A program made the translations under genes and the position numbers. The notes below the pieces were generated by a model that saw nothing but the letters and a program-made list of their open reading frames with translations, did no database searches and was not told the origin of the DNA. DNA of 64,000 nt, from positions 1 through 64,000 of the forward strand of contig JAVDPC010000021.1 in assembly GCA_031296915.1 (NCBI GenBank). The letters run 5' to 3'. Below, one piece after another: positions 7,790 to 17,076 of the stretch (position 1 is the first letter of the stretch; every line of letters starts with the position of its first letter). This DNA is from Cerasicoccus frondis (GTDB lineage: Bacteria > Verrucomicrobiota > Verrucomicrobiia > Opitutales > Cerasicoccaceae).

Positions 7790-8551
7790 CTACCCCAAAA
7801 CCGTCATTACCGCAACTGCGCCCATGCCCATAATGCCAAGCACCGCGCAGGCAATCATCACGTAAAGATTGAGGGTGATGGTCGATAACCACGCGCAGAA
7901 TGATCCGACCACGACCGCAATCATCATGGTTGAGTCTCCCCAGGACCAAAAGATATAGCCGAAGTAGCCCAGCCCCAGCATCATGCGGAATCGAATAAGC
8001 GGAAAGGCGTCCGTAACGGATAAAATGCAACACAGCGTCAGAAACAGGTCGGCAATGCCCACCAACAACATCGGATGCTCCAACAGCAGCGAGTATTCGC
8101 CCTCATCCTGAATCGCGGTGATGATGCTTACGTTGGGCCAGATGTCGGTGATCGCGGCCAAAAGCATGATCACCGCCAATACGGGCAAACAGATCGCAGC
8201 GGCGCGCTCTGCTTCACGATATTTCTTCTTCAGGTGGCGGGTTTCGTCGGTATTGCCTTCGGCGGCGGCGAGCATTTCGTCCACCTTCATTGCCGGCAGC
8301 AGCTCGTCGTCGTAATTGAGCGAGGATTCGTCGACTTCCTTTGGGCGGAGCCCGAGAGGCTTGGCAGTGGGGTTAACGGCTTCGCGAATTTCCGGGCATT
8401 CCATCAGGGGCAGCCAATCCTCGCGATCTTCGTCGTAATAGAGCGTTTCTTCGCTCGCCTTTCCGGCGTCGATCAGGTCCGCGATCCGGCCTGGATCATA
8501 CGGCCCTTTCGCTTCGTCCGAGCCAGGTTCCTGAATGTAATATTCACCCAT
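7790..8551 (-). CDS. GYF-2 domain membrane protein
   Basis: 253 residues. Residues 1-60 form a GYF_2-like domain (YYIQEPGSDEAKGPYDPGRI, then a Leu-Ile pair, and EDWLPLME), a peptide-recognition fold often fused to bacterial membrane anchors. A charged linker with an ERAAAI boundary follows at about 60-115. Four to five membrane segments follow (LPVLAVIMLLAAI, LLVGIADLFLTLCCILSV, MMIAVVVGSFCAWL, CAVLGIMGMGAVAVM). The N-terminal domain is likely cytoplasmic. It precedes the BrkB gene with a 15-base gap, suggesting a shared membrane function. The ligand is unknown. Confidence 0.85.
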   Translation of the reverse strand: MGEYYIQEPGSDEAKGPYDPGRIADLIDAGKASEETLYYDEDREDWLPLMECPEIREAVNPTAKPLGLRPKEVDESSLNYDDELLPAMKVDEMLAAAEGNTDETRHLKKKYREAERAAAICLPVLAVIMLLAAITDIWPNVSIITAIQDEGEYSLLLEHPMLLVGIADLFLTLCCILSVTDAFPLIRFRMMLGLGYFGYIFWSWGDSTMMIAVVVGSFCAWLSTITLNLYVMIACAVLGIMGMGAVAVMTVLG

Positions 8552-8686
8552 GTTTGCGGGAGGATTTTTGAGAAATTGTGTTTTTGGGCAAGCTTAAAGG
8601 AAGTTGAAGGCAAGAGTTTTTGCGAAGTAAAGAGTCCGTAAATCCTTGGCAGATAATGCCTTTTTAATGCCGAATAACCTCACTCC

Positions 8687-9517
8687 CTAAGGCTGCTCCC
8701 CCATGTCACCACCCCAGCGCAGTTTTTGGCGCAGGATGCTGAAGTAAGAATAACCAATGGGCAGCAGCAGAGGCAGTTCGCGGCGGGAGATGTAGATTTT
8801 CAGCGGAAAACATTCATTGCCGTCGAAGCGCTGGGCGCCATCAAGCGTCACTTGCGTCCGGGCGCTTTCCAAGACCTCGACGTGCAGCACGCTATCGCGG
8901 GTGAGCACCAGGCTGCGATTACTCAGGCTGTGGGGGCAAATCGGCGTCATCACAAGCACCTCGGCGCCCGGCATGATGATCGGCCCGCCAGCTGAGAGGT
9001 TATACGCCGTAGAACCAGTCGGTGTGCTGAAAATAAGACCGTCGCTGTAGTATTCCGTGACCAGTGTGTCCTCACACCACACCTGCAGACCAATTAGGCG
9101 GCTGCCTTCGGCGCTCTTGATCACGGCATCGTTCAAGGCCAACGAATGCTGGCCATCCGCCGTGACACAATGCAGGACCGAGCGCTTCTGGATGTCAAAT
9201 TGGCCCTGCAACACGGCCTGGAAATGCTCGCGAATGGTGTCCGGCGAGTAAGTCGCCAGGAAGCCGAGTTTCCCCTGGTTGACCCCAAACACCGGCACGC
9301 CGGAGCGCATAGACTCTGGCGCCGCCGATAAAATGGTGCCATCGCCGCCCAACACGCAGCAGGCGTCCGCCCCATCGAGGTAGCCCTCGCTGATCGGGTA
9401 ATCGCTGCTGCGCACGGACTCCACGCCATGCTCGCGGCACACACCCTCCAGGAAATCAGCCAACTCGCCCGCGAGCGGCTTCTCTCCATTGACGATGAAT
9501 GCGATGCGCTTGAGCAT
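8687..9517 (-). CDS. nadK: NAD kinase
   Basis: The enzyme phosphorylates NAD to NADP. At 276 residues it is in the normal range. Motifs: LGGDGTIL (GGDGT at residues 57-61, metal and nucleotide binding), FGVNQGKLGFLATY (77-90), the LALNDAVI segment, and DGLIFSTPTGSTAYNLSAGG. The start is the ATG at 9517 and the N-terminus KRIAFIVNGEKP fits the family. It is separated from argG by 98 bases carrying an inverted repeat. Confidence 0.95.
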   Translation of the reverse strand: MLKRIAFIVNGEKPLAGELADFLEGVCREHGVESVRSSDYPISEGYLDGADACCVLGGDGTILSAAPESMRSGVPVFGVNQGKLGFLATYSPDTIREHFQAVLQGQFDIQKRSVLHCVTADGQHSLALNDAVIKSAEGSRLIGLQVWCEDTLVTEYYSDGLIFSTPTGSTAYNLSAGGPIIMPGAEVLVMTPICPHSLSNRSLVLTRDSVLHVEVLESARTQVTLDGAQRFDGNECFPLKIYISRRELPLLLPIGYSYFSILRQKLRWGGDMGEQP

Positions 9518-9537
9518 GGGATGAAATTATGAATGCA

Positions 9538-9597
9538 GAATTATGATTGATGAAAGGGCAAACCTTTGCGGGTGCTTTGTTTCATACGTCATAATTC
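9538..9597. repeat. imperfect 18-bp inverted repeat between nadK and argG
   Basis: The arm at 9538-9555 (GAATTATGATTGATGAAA) pairs with 9580-9597 (TTTCATACGTCATAATTC) with three mismatches across 18 positions. Further 'ataattcatacttcata' repeats follow. It may serve as terminator for argG, or be a dispersed palindrome. Confidence 0.55.
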
Positions 9598-9615
9598 ATA
9601 CTTCATAACGATCAA

Positions 9616-10845
9616 CTAGTCGCGCAAGCGACTCAGCTGCTTGACGGCGCGGGCGCGCAAGCGCAAACCTTGTAGGCGGATGAAACCGCTGGCGTCGTCT
9701 GGATTGTAGTCGCTGGCAACGCCTTCCATCGAGGCCACGTGCTCGTCGTAAAGGGAGATGTCGCTCTTGCGGCCGACGGTCGTGATGCTGCCCTTGTAAA
9801 GCTTGAGGCGCGCCACGCCGGACACGTGCTTTTGGCTGTCGTCGAAGAAGGCTTGGAGGGCTTCACGCTCAGGCGCATACCAGAAGCCATTGTAAACGAG
9901 CTCAGCATACTTCGGCACGAGGCTGTCGCGCAGGTGCATCAGCTCGCGGTCCATGGTGATGGTTTCCACCTGGCGGTGGCCATGCATGAGGATCGTGCCG
10001 CCCGGGGTTTCATAAACGCCGCGGCTCTTCATGCCGACGAAACGGTTTTCCACGATGTCGACACGGCCAACGCCATGCTTGCCCGCGAGCTTATTGAGCT
10101 TCTTGAGGACAGCAGCGGGGTTCAACGCCTCGCCATTAACAGCCACGCAGTCGCCGCGCTCGAAGGTCAGCTCGACATATTCGGGCTCGTCCGGTGCGTC
10201 TTCGGGATCAACGGTCAGCTTATACATCGACTTGTTGTCGGCCACGGTTGGGTCGAACCAAGTGTCTTCCAAAATGCCCGCTTCGTAGGAAATATGCAGG
10301 AGGTTGCGGTCCATCGAATAAGGCTTCGACGCGCTGGCCTCGACATTGACGCCGTTTTCGCGGCACCAGTTGATCATCTCGGTGCGGCCCGGGAAGGCCT
10401 TGCGGAAAACATCCATGCGCCACGGAGAAATGATCTTCAGCTCGGGCGCCAGGGCGGCAAAAGTCAGCTCAAAGCGGACCTGGTCGTTACCCTTGCCAGT
10501 CGCGCCGTGAGCCACGGCGTCACAGCCTTCCTTCTGCGCAATTTCAATCTGCGCCTTGGCGATGAGCGGGCGCGCAATCGAGGTCCCGAGGTAATACTGG
10601 CTCTCGTAAATCGCGTTGGCGCGCATCATCGGGTAGATGAAGTCGCTGGCAAATTCTTCGACGAGGTCGAGCGTGTAGTGCTTGGAAGCGCCAGTCGCGA
10701 TGGCCTTTTCTTCCAGGCCTTCCAGCTCCTCTTCCTGACCAACATCGGCCGCGTAGGTGACGATTTCCGCGTCGTAATGATTCTTGAGCCAGCGAACGAG
10801 CACCGACGTGTCCAGACCTCCTGAGTATGCGAGAGCGATTTTCAT
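9616..10845 (-). CDS. argG: argininosuccinate synthase
   Basis: The enzyme joins citrulline and aspartate with ATP in arginine biosynthesis. The 409-residue length is normal. The ATP-binding motif [16 protein letters not shown] is at residues 5-20. [33 protein letters not shown] and [13 protein letters not shown] follow in the expected order. The ATG at 10845 gives the canonical N-terminus KIALAYSGG. The next gene upstream (EcsC family) is on the same strand but 117 bases away. Confidence 0.97.
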   Translation of the reverse strand: MKIALAYSGGLDTSVLVRWLKNHYDAEIVTYAADVGQEEELEGLEEKAIATGASKHYTLDLVEEFASDFIYPMMRANAIYESQYYLGTSIARPLIAKAQIEIAQKEGCDAVAHGATGKGNDQVRFELTFAALAPELKIISPWRMDVFRKAFPGRTEMINWCRENGVNVEASASKPYSMDRNLLHISYEAGILEDTWFDPTVADNKSMYKLTVDPEDAPDEPEYVELTFERGDCVAVNGEALNPAAVLKKLNKLAGKHGVGRVDIVENRFVGMKSRGVYETPGGTILMHGHRQVETITMDRELMHLRDSLVPKYAELVYNGFWYAPEREALQAFFDDSQKHVSGVARLKLYKGSITTVGRKSDISLYDEHVASMEGVASDYNPDDASGFIRLQGLRLRARAVKQLSRLRD

Positions 10846-10962
10846 AATATTGAAATCACGGACTTAAACGCGAGACGCCCTCGCCGCCAAGGATAAAGCG
10901 TTGGCGCTTCAAAAGGGATTGTGGGTCAGCAACGGCCAGACAACCCCAAATTCCAGTCGTGT

Positions 10963-11805
10963 TTATTCGGCTTCAGGCAAGGATTTGACGTCTTTCGCGC
11001 CTAGCTTGAGATACTCCGCCTGCACGAGCTCCTGGCTAAACTTGCGCTCCAAGCGCCGCATGATGAAGTGGCCCAGCGCCATTTCCTGATAATAACCCGT
11101 GAAGTAAGTATTCACGATTGCGCCGCCGACGGCGCCGATTGCGGGCACCATCACCGCAGCCGCCTTTTCCGTGACCGTGATGCTGAAGCGCTCCGCCACC
11201 TTCGCAATGAACCGAGTGAGCGACGGCGAAGCGGCATCGAGCACGCCATTTTGCGCCGCATATTGAGCCGCCTCGCTGACTCTCTGAGCAAGCAGACCGC
11301 GGATGGCGATGTAACTCGCATCGGAACCTTCCGATTTCGTCTTGTTGCCCAGCGCAAACACCTCAATGCACGCCAAACGCGCCTCGGCGCTGTTTAAATC
11401 TTCGCCCTGACTACGCGCCACATCCGCAATCGAGCGTAGCATTATCGTGGTCGATATCGGCAGCTCGACCGGCAGTGAAGCCCAACCAAACGCGCCCCCC
11501 ACCCCGCCAGTCGTCGCGGTGGCCAGCTTGTGGATTAAATTTTTCGCGGTGGCGACACGGTCTTTTTCCAGAGTCTTCAGGGCGACTTCCAGCGCTGCGC
11601 GCAACGCCTTATCCGTCGCGCCGACAATGACGCCGTGCGCCTTCTCGGGCAGTAACTCGAGCCCTTTCTCAATGGGTGAACCGAGCAGGTTCACTAACTG
11701 ATTCGCAAAGCTCGTTCGCTCAAGAATACGGTGCGCCATGCGCAGATCGGCAAGGTCCTGATCGCTCCAGACAGGCGTTTCAACAGTAGCAGGCGGCTTA
11801 TCCAT
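10963..11805 (-). CDS. EcsC family protein
   Basis: 280 residues from ATG 11805 (MDKPPATVETPVWSDQD); a longer frame reaching into the methyltransferase gene is rejected. The EcsC-like core has KGLELLPEKAHGVIVGATDKALRAA (positions about 48-72), then Gly/Ala-rich helices (GGVGGAFGWASLPVELPIST) and VPAIGAVGGAIVNTYFTGYY near the C-terminus. The family name comes from the ecs operon of Bacillus. The biochemical role is not established, and peripheral membrane association is likely from the amphipathic helices. Confidence 0.88.
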   Translation of the reverse strand: MDKPPATVETPVWSDQDLADLRMAHRILERTSFANQLVNLLGSPIEKGLELLPEKAHGVIVGATDKALRAALEVALKTLEKDRVATAKNLIHKLATATTGGVGGAFGWASLPVELPISTTIMLRSIADVARSQGEDLNSAEARLACIEVFALGNKTKSEGSDASYIAIRGLLAQRVSEAAQYAAQNGVLDAASPSLTRFIAKVAERFSITVTEKAAAVMVPAIGAVGGAIVNTYFTGYYQEMALGHFIMRRLERKFSQELVQAEYLKLGAKDVKSLPEAE

Positions 11806-11861
11806 GTGGTCAAAAGGGACATTGGCGAAGCAGGCTTTGTTCCCGGCTGCTCCTGGCCGAG

Positions 11862-12794
11862 CTACACTGGCTTTTCGCCGCTGGCCATAACGGTTTCGAA
11901 ATACGGGTCCTGCTCTTCGCGGGCGACGACGTTGACCTTGACCCCGATGAAACCCGCTTCCTTGAGCCATTGGTAAAGCGTGTTCTCCGAAAAGCCCAGC
12001 CAACGATCGGCATACAGCTCGTGCGCCTTTTCAAACTGGTGCTCCTTCAAGTCGAGGATCACCAACTTGCCACCGGGCTTGAGTATGCGGGCCGCTTCGG
12101 CAATTGCCCGCGACGGCTTTTCCGCATGATGCAGCGCCTGGCTAAGCAGGGCCAGCTCCACGCTGTTGTCATCCAGCGGCACGGTTTCGATGTCGCCAAG
12201 TTTGTAGTAAAGGTTGTCGATGCCGTTCTTGGCGGCCAGCTCCGTGCCGACCTCCACCATGCGTGGCGAGTTGTCGATGCAGTAAACCGCCTCCGCGCGC
12301 TGGGCGAGCAGTTGGGACAGCACGCCCTCCCCCGCGCCGAGGTCCGCAATCGAAATACGCGGCGTCAAATGCAGCAGAAAGTGGCCAATCGCCTCCCAGG
12401 AACGCCCCGGACAGTAATTACGACCGAGGCGACCGGCAACTTGATTAAAATACTCCTCGGACGCGCGGCGACGGCGGTCGAGCACGCGCTCAAGGTTCTT
12501 GGCGTCCTCGGCGAATTCCGGCTCTTCTTTGGCTGCTTCGTAAGAGGCGTCGATCAGGCGTTCAGTTGTCGCGCCGATATCTTCGCTGAGCGAGTAAAAC
12601 GTCTTTTTGCCCTCCTTGCGGTCGGTGAGCAAGCCGCCCTGCCGCAGTAACGCGAGGTGCGACGAAATACGCGACTGCCCCATATCGAGCAGCTCCTGCA
12701 GCTCGGCCACCGACAGCTCCTCCCGTCGCAGCAGTTGAATCAACCGCAGACGCGTCGGATCAGCGAGAAGCTTAAGCGTGTCCCAAGAAGGCAT
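11862..12794 (-). CDS. ArsR-type regulator fused to a SAM-dependent methyltransferase
   Basis: 310 residues. Residues 1-95 are an ArsR/SmtB winged helix (LADPTRLRLIQLLRREELSV, MGQSRISSHLALLRQGGLL, REGKKTFY-type wing). From about residue 140 a class I methyltransferase follows: SIADLGAGEGVLSQLLAQ is motif I (SAM binding), VYCIDNSPRMVEVG motif II, LALLSQALHHAEKPSRAI motif IV, LKPGGKLVILDL motif V. ArsR-methyltransferase fusions are known and often annotated as metalloregulator/methyltransferase; no Cys metal site is obvious here. The substrate is unknown. Confidence 0.9.
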   Translation of the reverse strand: MPSWDTLKLLADPTRLRLIQLLRREELSVAELQELLDMGQSRISSHLALLRQGGLLTDRKEGKKTFYSLSEDIGATTERLIDASYEAAKEEPEFAEDAKNLERVLDRRRRASEEYFNQVAGRLGRNYCPGRSWEAIGHFLLHLTPRISIADLGAGEGVLSQLLAQRAEAVYCIDNSPRMVEVGTELAAKNGIDNLYYKLGDIETVPLDDNSVELALLSQALHHAEKPSRAIAEAARILKPGGKLVILDLKEHQFEKAHELYADRWLGFSENTLYQWLKEAGFIGVKVNVVAREEQDPYFETVMASGEKPV

Positions 12795-12824
12795 GAGATG
12801 TAGCTAGCAATTAACGACTTGGGA

Positions 12825-13670
12825 CTAAAGACCAAAAATATTTTCATCGATGGTATTTGCATCGTGCAGGTGTATCCCGTCTGGAAAAAGCGAATCGTCC
12901 ATAAACACCGCTTGCTCTCGATATCTTTCAAACAGTGAACCGATGCCGTATTCCTGCGCGTGTTGCTCGATGTTCGCCCACACCTCCAAGTCGCGATTCG
13001 ATGCTTTTTGGATGGCCGGCAAAATGACGAATTCACCGCCCTCTGCTTCCACCAATTCCTTCATTTTAATGAGGTAGTGCTGCGAAAACTCACTCACCCC
13101 CGCCACTGGCTGCAACGCATCTTCATCGAGGTATTTTAACCACGGCGGAGGCCGCCAATTGGAATGACGAATGATCGGCATTTGCGACAGCGACGCCACC
13201 CACGGCATGGCCAGACGCGTTTGAATAATGGGGTCACCCGCCAAGCCGGATTCGTCATTGTAGAAAGACTTGAGCACATAGTGGAAACTGAACAAGTGGT
13301 CCAGGTCCAGGCCCAGGCTTTGCGGGCAAACGACTAGCGCCACCGTTTTGCCATTGAGGTCATTGCTGGCGGCGATCTCTTTCAGCAAATAATACTGCCC
13401 GGCCATCGTCAACGGCATCACCGTCGCGTAGGAAGTGATGCGCCCACGGTAACGAGCGGTCGGATACATTTGCTCGGCTACGCTGTCACCCAGCACAAAT
13501 ACAGACGCCTGCGGGTCGCCCTTGGCTGCACGTTGAAAGCGTTCGTTGATCCAATAGGCTTCCACCTGCTGCCCCATGTAGCCCATTTTCAGCAAGGCCC
13601 ACCCCACCCCATTCAGCGCCAAAAAGCTGAGGAAGAGAAAGATCAGGATGTCTCGCGCCAAACGTTTCAT
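12825..13670 (-). CDS. SGNH-hydrolase-like partner of the MBOAT acyltransferase
   Basis: 281 residues from ATG 13670 (MKRLARDILIFLFL). The N-terminal membrane anchor spans residues 7-26. The exported part has VLGDSVAEQM, an SGNH/GDSL block I with Ser, and the C-terminal PDGIHLHD, a block V Asp-x-x-His. This matches the membrane-anchored SGNH proteins that work with MBOAT proteins in O-acetylation of exported polysaccharide (AlgJ/AlgX-like role). It starts 2 bases after the MBOAT stop, so the two are translationally coupled. The acceptor glycan is unknown. Confidence 0.82.
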   Translation of the reverse strand: MKRLARDILIFLFLSFLALNGVGWALLKMGYMGQQVEAYWINERFQRAAKGDPQASVFVLGDSVAEQMYPTARYRGRITSYATVMPLTMAGQYYLLKEIAASNDLNGKTVALVVCPQSLGLDLDHLFSFHYVLKSFYNDESGLAGDPIIQTRLAMPWVASLSQMPIIRHSNWRPPPWLKYLDEDALQPVAGVSEFSQHYLIKMKELVEAEGGEFVILPAIQKASNRDLEVWANIEQHAQEYGIGSLFERYREQAVFMDDSLFPDGIHLHDANTIDENIFGL

Positions 13671-13672
13671 GG

Positions 13673-15106
13673 TCAGAATTGGAAATAAATAAACTCTGTC
13701 TCGCCGAAGTAACCACAGTAATAAATCACGCAGACCAGCACCAGATAAAGCACCCAACGCTGCCAACGACGCCACGCAGGAAAGCGCAGCGGGATCGTCG
13801 CATTGCGATCCGGCCACTCAACCGCCAGCAGCAGGATGATCCAGATAACGCCACGTCGATGCGATGCCGGCAGTGAAAACAGTGAGGCGTCGAAAAGACC
13901 TTCAAAATAGCGTAGCGCCTGGTCCAGATTTTCCGCCCGAAAGAAAATCCAAGCCAGCGTGACATAGACAAACGTCAGCAGCATCGCACCCGCCTCACGC
14001 CATGGAGGCAAACAACGACCTGCGGCGATATCGCCTGTGTATTGCCGGTTTTTGCCCAGCAAAAAGAGCGGCATGAAAGCAGCGGCGTGGACCGCCCCCC
14101 AGATGATAAACGTCCAGTCCGCGCCATGCCATAGCCCGCTCAACAGGAACACGATGAAGATGTTTCGCAGGCAAAACAGTTGATTGCCGCGGCTCCCTCC
14201 GAGTGGAATGTAGACGTAGTCGCGAAACCAGGTGGACAGCGAAATGTGCCACCGACGCCAGAATTCGCCAATGTTGCGCGAGAAATATGGCGTCATGAAG
14301 TTCACCATCAAATCGATGCCGAAGAGCCGCGCGACGCCCCGGGCCATCAACGAATAACCGGCGAAGTCTCCGTATATCTGAAACGAAAAATACAGGGCGC
14401 CCATGGCAAGCTCTGAGCCCGATTTACCATCGATGCCGTGGTATACCCGATTGACCTGCATCGCCAGGTTGTCCGCCAAGACCGCCTTTAAAAAAAGCCC
14501 CCAGAGGATCATCCGCAGGCCGTCGACCAGCCAGGGCGCAGAAACGCTGATTCGCTCGCGCTGAAACTGCGGCAGAATGTGGTCAGCCCGCTCAATCGGC
14601 CCTGCGACCAACTGAGGAAAGAATGCAATATAGGTAAACAGCGCCAGCGGGTCGCTCGTCGGCTCGTATTTGCGGTGGTAAACATCGATCGTATAGCTGA
14701 GCGTCTGGAATGTATAAAAGCTGATGCCCACCGGCAGGATGAGCCCCAGCGACCACGGACTCGCCACGATGCCAACCTGATTCAACGCCGCCACCAGGGA
14801 GCCAACAAAGAAATCGAAATACTTAAAGGCAAACAGCAGCCCGAGATTGAAAAGCAAACTCACATACAGCACAACGCGGCGCTTGGCCATGGCGGTAGCG
14901 GTGCTGAGTGTTCGACCGGCGGTGTAAGCCGCGAGGGAACTGGCGAGGATCAAAGCCAGGAATCGCCAGTCCCACCACCCGTAGAAAATATAGCTCGCCA
15001 GCAAAAGGCAGCCGTTGCGCAGGGTGCGACTACGGCGGCACAGCCCCCAGTAGACCAGGAGGACCGTTAGCAGAAACAGCGCAAATGTCAGCGTGTTAAA
15101 GAGCAC
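13673..15106 (-). CDS. MBOAT family O-acyltransferase (AlgI-like)
   Basis: About 477 residues and ten or more membrane segments. The start is taken as GTG 15106 (MLFNTLTFALFLL, the usual MBOAT N-terminus); a TTG three codons earlier is possible. Family signatures: PVGISFYTFQTLSYTIDVY, QLVAGPIERADHILPQF, FWRRWHISLSTWFRDYVYIP and the catalytic His in LLSGLWHGADWTFIIWG. Such proteins move acyl groups across the membrane to a cell-surface polymer or lipid. It is paired with the SGNH-like gene immediately downstream and bounded upstream by a bidirectional terminator. Confidence 0.93.
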   Translation of the reverse strand: MLFNTLTFALFLLTVLLVYWGLCRRSRTLRNGCLLLASYIFYGWWDWRFLALILASSLAAYTAGRTLSTATAMAKRRVVLYVSLLFNLGLLFAFKYFDFFVGSLVAALNQVGIVASPWSLGLILPVGISFYTFQTLSYTIDVYHRKYEPTSDPLALFTYIAFFPQLVAGPIERADHILPQFQRERISVSAPWLVDGLRMILWGLFLKAVLADNLAMQVNRVYHGIDGKSGSELAMGALYFSFQIYGDFAGYSLMARGVARLFGIDLMVNFMTPYFSRNIGEFWRRWHISLSTWFRDYVYIPLGGSRGNQLFCLRNIFIVFLLSGLWHGADWTFIIWGAVHAAAFMPLFLLGKNRQYTGDIAAGRCLPPWREAGAMLLTFVYVTLAWIFFRAENLDQALRYFEGLFDASLFSLPASHRRGVIWIILLLAVEWPDRNATIPLRFPAWRRWQRWVLYLVLVCVIYYCGYFGETEFIYFQF

Positions 15107-15147
15107 TGCTGGCAAACTATCGGAGCGTCCCCAGCCAGCGACAAAAA

Positions 15148-15173
15148 AACCGCCAACGAATTGGCGGTTTTCG
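15148..15173 (-). terminator. intrinsic terminator after the GreA-like gene
   Basis: CCGCCAA and TTGGCGG form a 7-bp stem with a CGAA loop, flanked by A-runs on one side and T-runs on the other, so it can work on either strand. It lies 20 bases past the GreA-like stop. Confidence 0.85.
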
Positions 15174-15192
15174 AAATTTCGGCGAACCTAGC

Positions 15193-17055
15193 TTACAACG
15201 TGCGACCGGACTCTACCCAGCGCTCGATGCCCTCGATGGTCCACTGGACGGAGTTGCCGTCGATTTCGGTGGTGACTGTCGTGCCCACGCCCTTACCCAG
15301 CAAGGCTTGGCCCAGCGGAGTCTTGTAGGACAGGATGTTCTGCTCCGGCATGGAGTCGAAGGCGCCCAGAATCGCGTACTCTTCGGACTGATCGTTGCTG
15401 TTGCTGAGCTTGACGATCGAGCCAACGCCAACGGCGTCGGTGCCTGCCTCGGTGAAGTCGGTGACGCGTGCGCGACCGAGATCGCGCTCGAGGTTGGCCT
15501 TGCGGGCCATGAGCGTATCCTGGTCCTGACGAGCCATCTTGTATTCCGAGTTTTCCTTCAAGTCGCCGTGTTCGCGGGCAACCGCGATGGCTTCCTTGTT
15601 CTCCGGAATCTTCTTCTCGATGAGGTCGCGGAGTTCGGCGTTGAGCGCTTCGAAGCTCTTCTTGGAAACGATGAGGTCTTCCACCTTCTCGGGCTGTGCG
15701 CCAGAGATGAGCGACTGGATGCTCGGGAACGACTTAATGAAGCGGGCCAGCAAGGACTTCTTGGTGAGGTCTTCGAAGCCCTGATTGAGCAGTAAGCCCT
15801 GCGCCAAGTCTCGCGCTTCTTCTTCGCTCGCGTCGGCCAGCATGTCGGTGATCAGCTCCTTGTCGTCGGAGAGAATGTCGCCCAGGGGAATGCGGCGGGT
15901 GCCGGTGTTCTGGAGCGCCTCAAGGTCGATCGCGTAAAGCACGTTGTTGAGGAAACGCGGGCCGATAAGGCCGTCCACCAACTTGCGGAACTTGCGGCTG
16001 TTGCGGTTCTTGATGATCCACAGCAGAACCGGTCCACGGAGATTTTGCTCGCGCAACCAACGCTTGAAATGATCGGCCACGAGCTGCTCGCAGTCACGTT
16101 CAACGAGGAACGAGATGCTCTCGCTGGTCATCTTGCCCTCGGAATTGCGCAAGATGTCGATGACGACGGTCTGCCAGTTGTCCGGGAAAGTGCGGGAAAG
16201 CAAGTCGAGGAAACGCTTTTGATAGCCGGTCGGAATTTCAGAAGCGAGCTCATTGAGGTCCTCGGTTTCCATGATGAGCGACTTCGAGGTCGGCTCGATG
16301 GTTTCCGGGTCGGCGTCGAGGTGGCGGGCCAAGTCATTACGAACCCACACGCCGTGTAAACGCTCAGCTTGACTCAGGCCGTGGGAGGCCTTCTTCACCG
16401 CTTCGGTCAGGTGCTCGAAAATGTTCGGCAGGTCGGCTTCGACCTCGTTGACGTTTTCAGAGATCTGGTAAAGCTTCTCGGCAAGGAGAATTTTCTTCTT
16501 GGGCTGCTTGAGCACGTAGAAGTCTTCCAGAATTTCCTGCTCGGGCTTGAGCGGCTCATCGCGCAACACGTATGGGTCAATCTTGCGGGACGGCGTCTGG
16601 ATACGCGGGTCCTTCACGAGGACCTTCTTGGTCTGCGTCCACCACTTTTTGAACTTAGTGGGGCCGAGAAGACGGGACAGCAGCAGCTCAAGCTCTGTCG
16701 GGCCGGCTTCCTGATCGGGCAGGCGGGAAAGGATTTCAACAATCAGATCGCCCGGGCGCTTCTTGATCATCTCTTCGATGACGTCGGGCTCGGTGCGGCG
16801 GCGCACGAGGATGTTATCCGGTTCGAGGATTTCGAGCTTGTCGACGCAAAAGGCGGGGGCCATTTGGTGACCGTCCTTGCCGTCTTCAAAGTCGATGACG
16901 AGCTTAGCCTCGCCTTCGTCGTAGTCTTTTATCACGCCGAAGCCCCAGGAGCGGTGCATGCAATATGCACCGGGCTGCATAGCTTCCAGCTTGTCGCGAG
17001 AGCCAGCCAACTTAGGCTGCTTTTGTATGAGCAAATCGATTGCTTCTTGGTTCAT
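15193..17055 (-). CDS. GreA/GreB-type transcript cleavage factor with long N-terminal extension
   Basis: 620 residues from ATG 17055 (MNQEAIDLLIQKQPK); ordinary GreA is about 158. The C-terminal 160 residues carry the Gre coiled coil with the acidic tip (AREHGDLKENSEYKMARQDQ) and the FKBP-like domain (SIVKLSNSND to TPLGQALLGKGVG). The first 75 residues include AYCMHRSWGFGVIKDYDEG, a small beta domain, and residues 90-450 are helical. Chlamydial GreA proteins are likewise extended, so this fits PVC bacteria. The role is rescue of backtracked RNA polymerase; what the extension adds is unknown. It diverges from the rsmB-like gene with only 21 bases between starts. Confidence 0.88.
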   Translation of the reverse strand: MNQEAIDLLIQKQPKLAGSRDKLEAMQPGAYCMHRSWGFGVIKDYDEGEAKLVIDFEDGKDGHQMAPAFCVDKLEILEPDNILVRRRTEPDVIEEMIKKRPGDLIVEILSRLPDQEAGPTELELLLSRLLGPTKFKKWWTQTKKVLVKDPRIQTPSRKIDPYVLRDEPLKPEQEILEDFYVLKQPKKKILLAEKLYQISENVNEVEADLPNIFEHLTEAVKKASHGLSQAERLHGVWVRNDLARHLDADPETIEPTSKSLIMETEDLNELASEIPTGYQKRFLDLLSRTFPDNWQTVVIDILRNSEGKMTSESISFLVERDCEQLVADHFKRWLREQNLRGPVLLWIIKNRNSRKFRKLVDGLIGPRFLNNVLYAIDLEALQNTGTRRIPLGDILSDDKELITDMLADASEEEARDLAQGLLLNQGFEDLTKKSLLARFIKSFPSIQSLISGAQPEKVEDLIVSKKSFEALNAELRDLIEKKIPENKEAIAVAREHGDLKENSEYKMARQDQDTLMARKANLERDLGRARVTDFTEAGTDAVGVGSIVKLSNSNDQSEEYAILGAFDSMPEQNILSYKTPLGQALLGKGVGTTVTTEIDGNSVQWTIEGIERWVESGRTL

Positions 17056-17076
17056 GGGTTTTTTAAGTGATCTGAA

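Noticed and set aside
11806..12003. longer N-terminus for the EcsC-family protein
   Set aside because: It would overlap the ArsR-methyltransferase gene and is made of low-complexity Arg/Gly sequence; ATG 11805 gives the sensible start.
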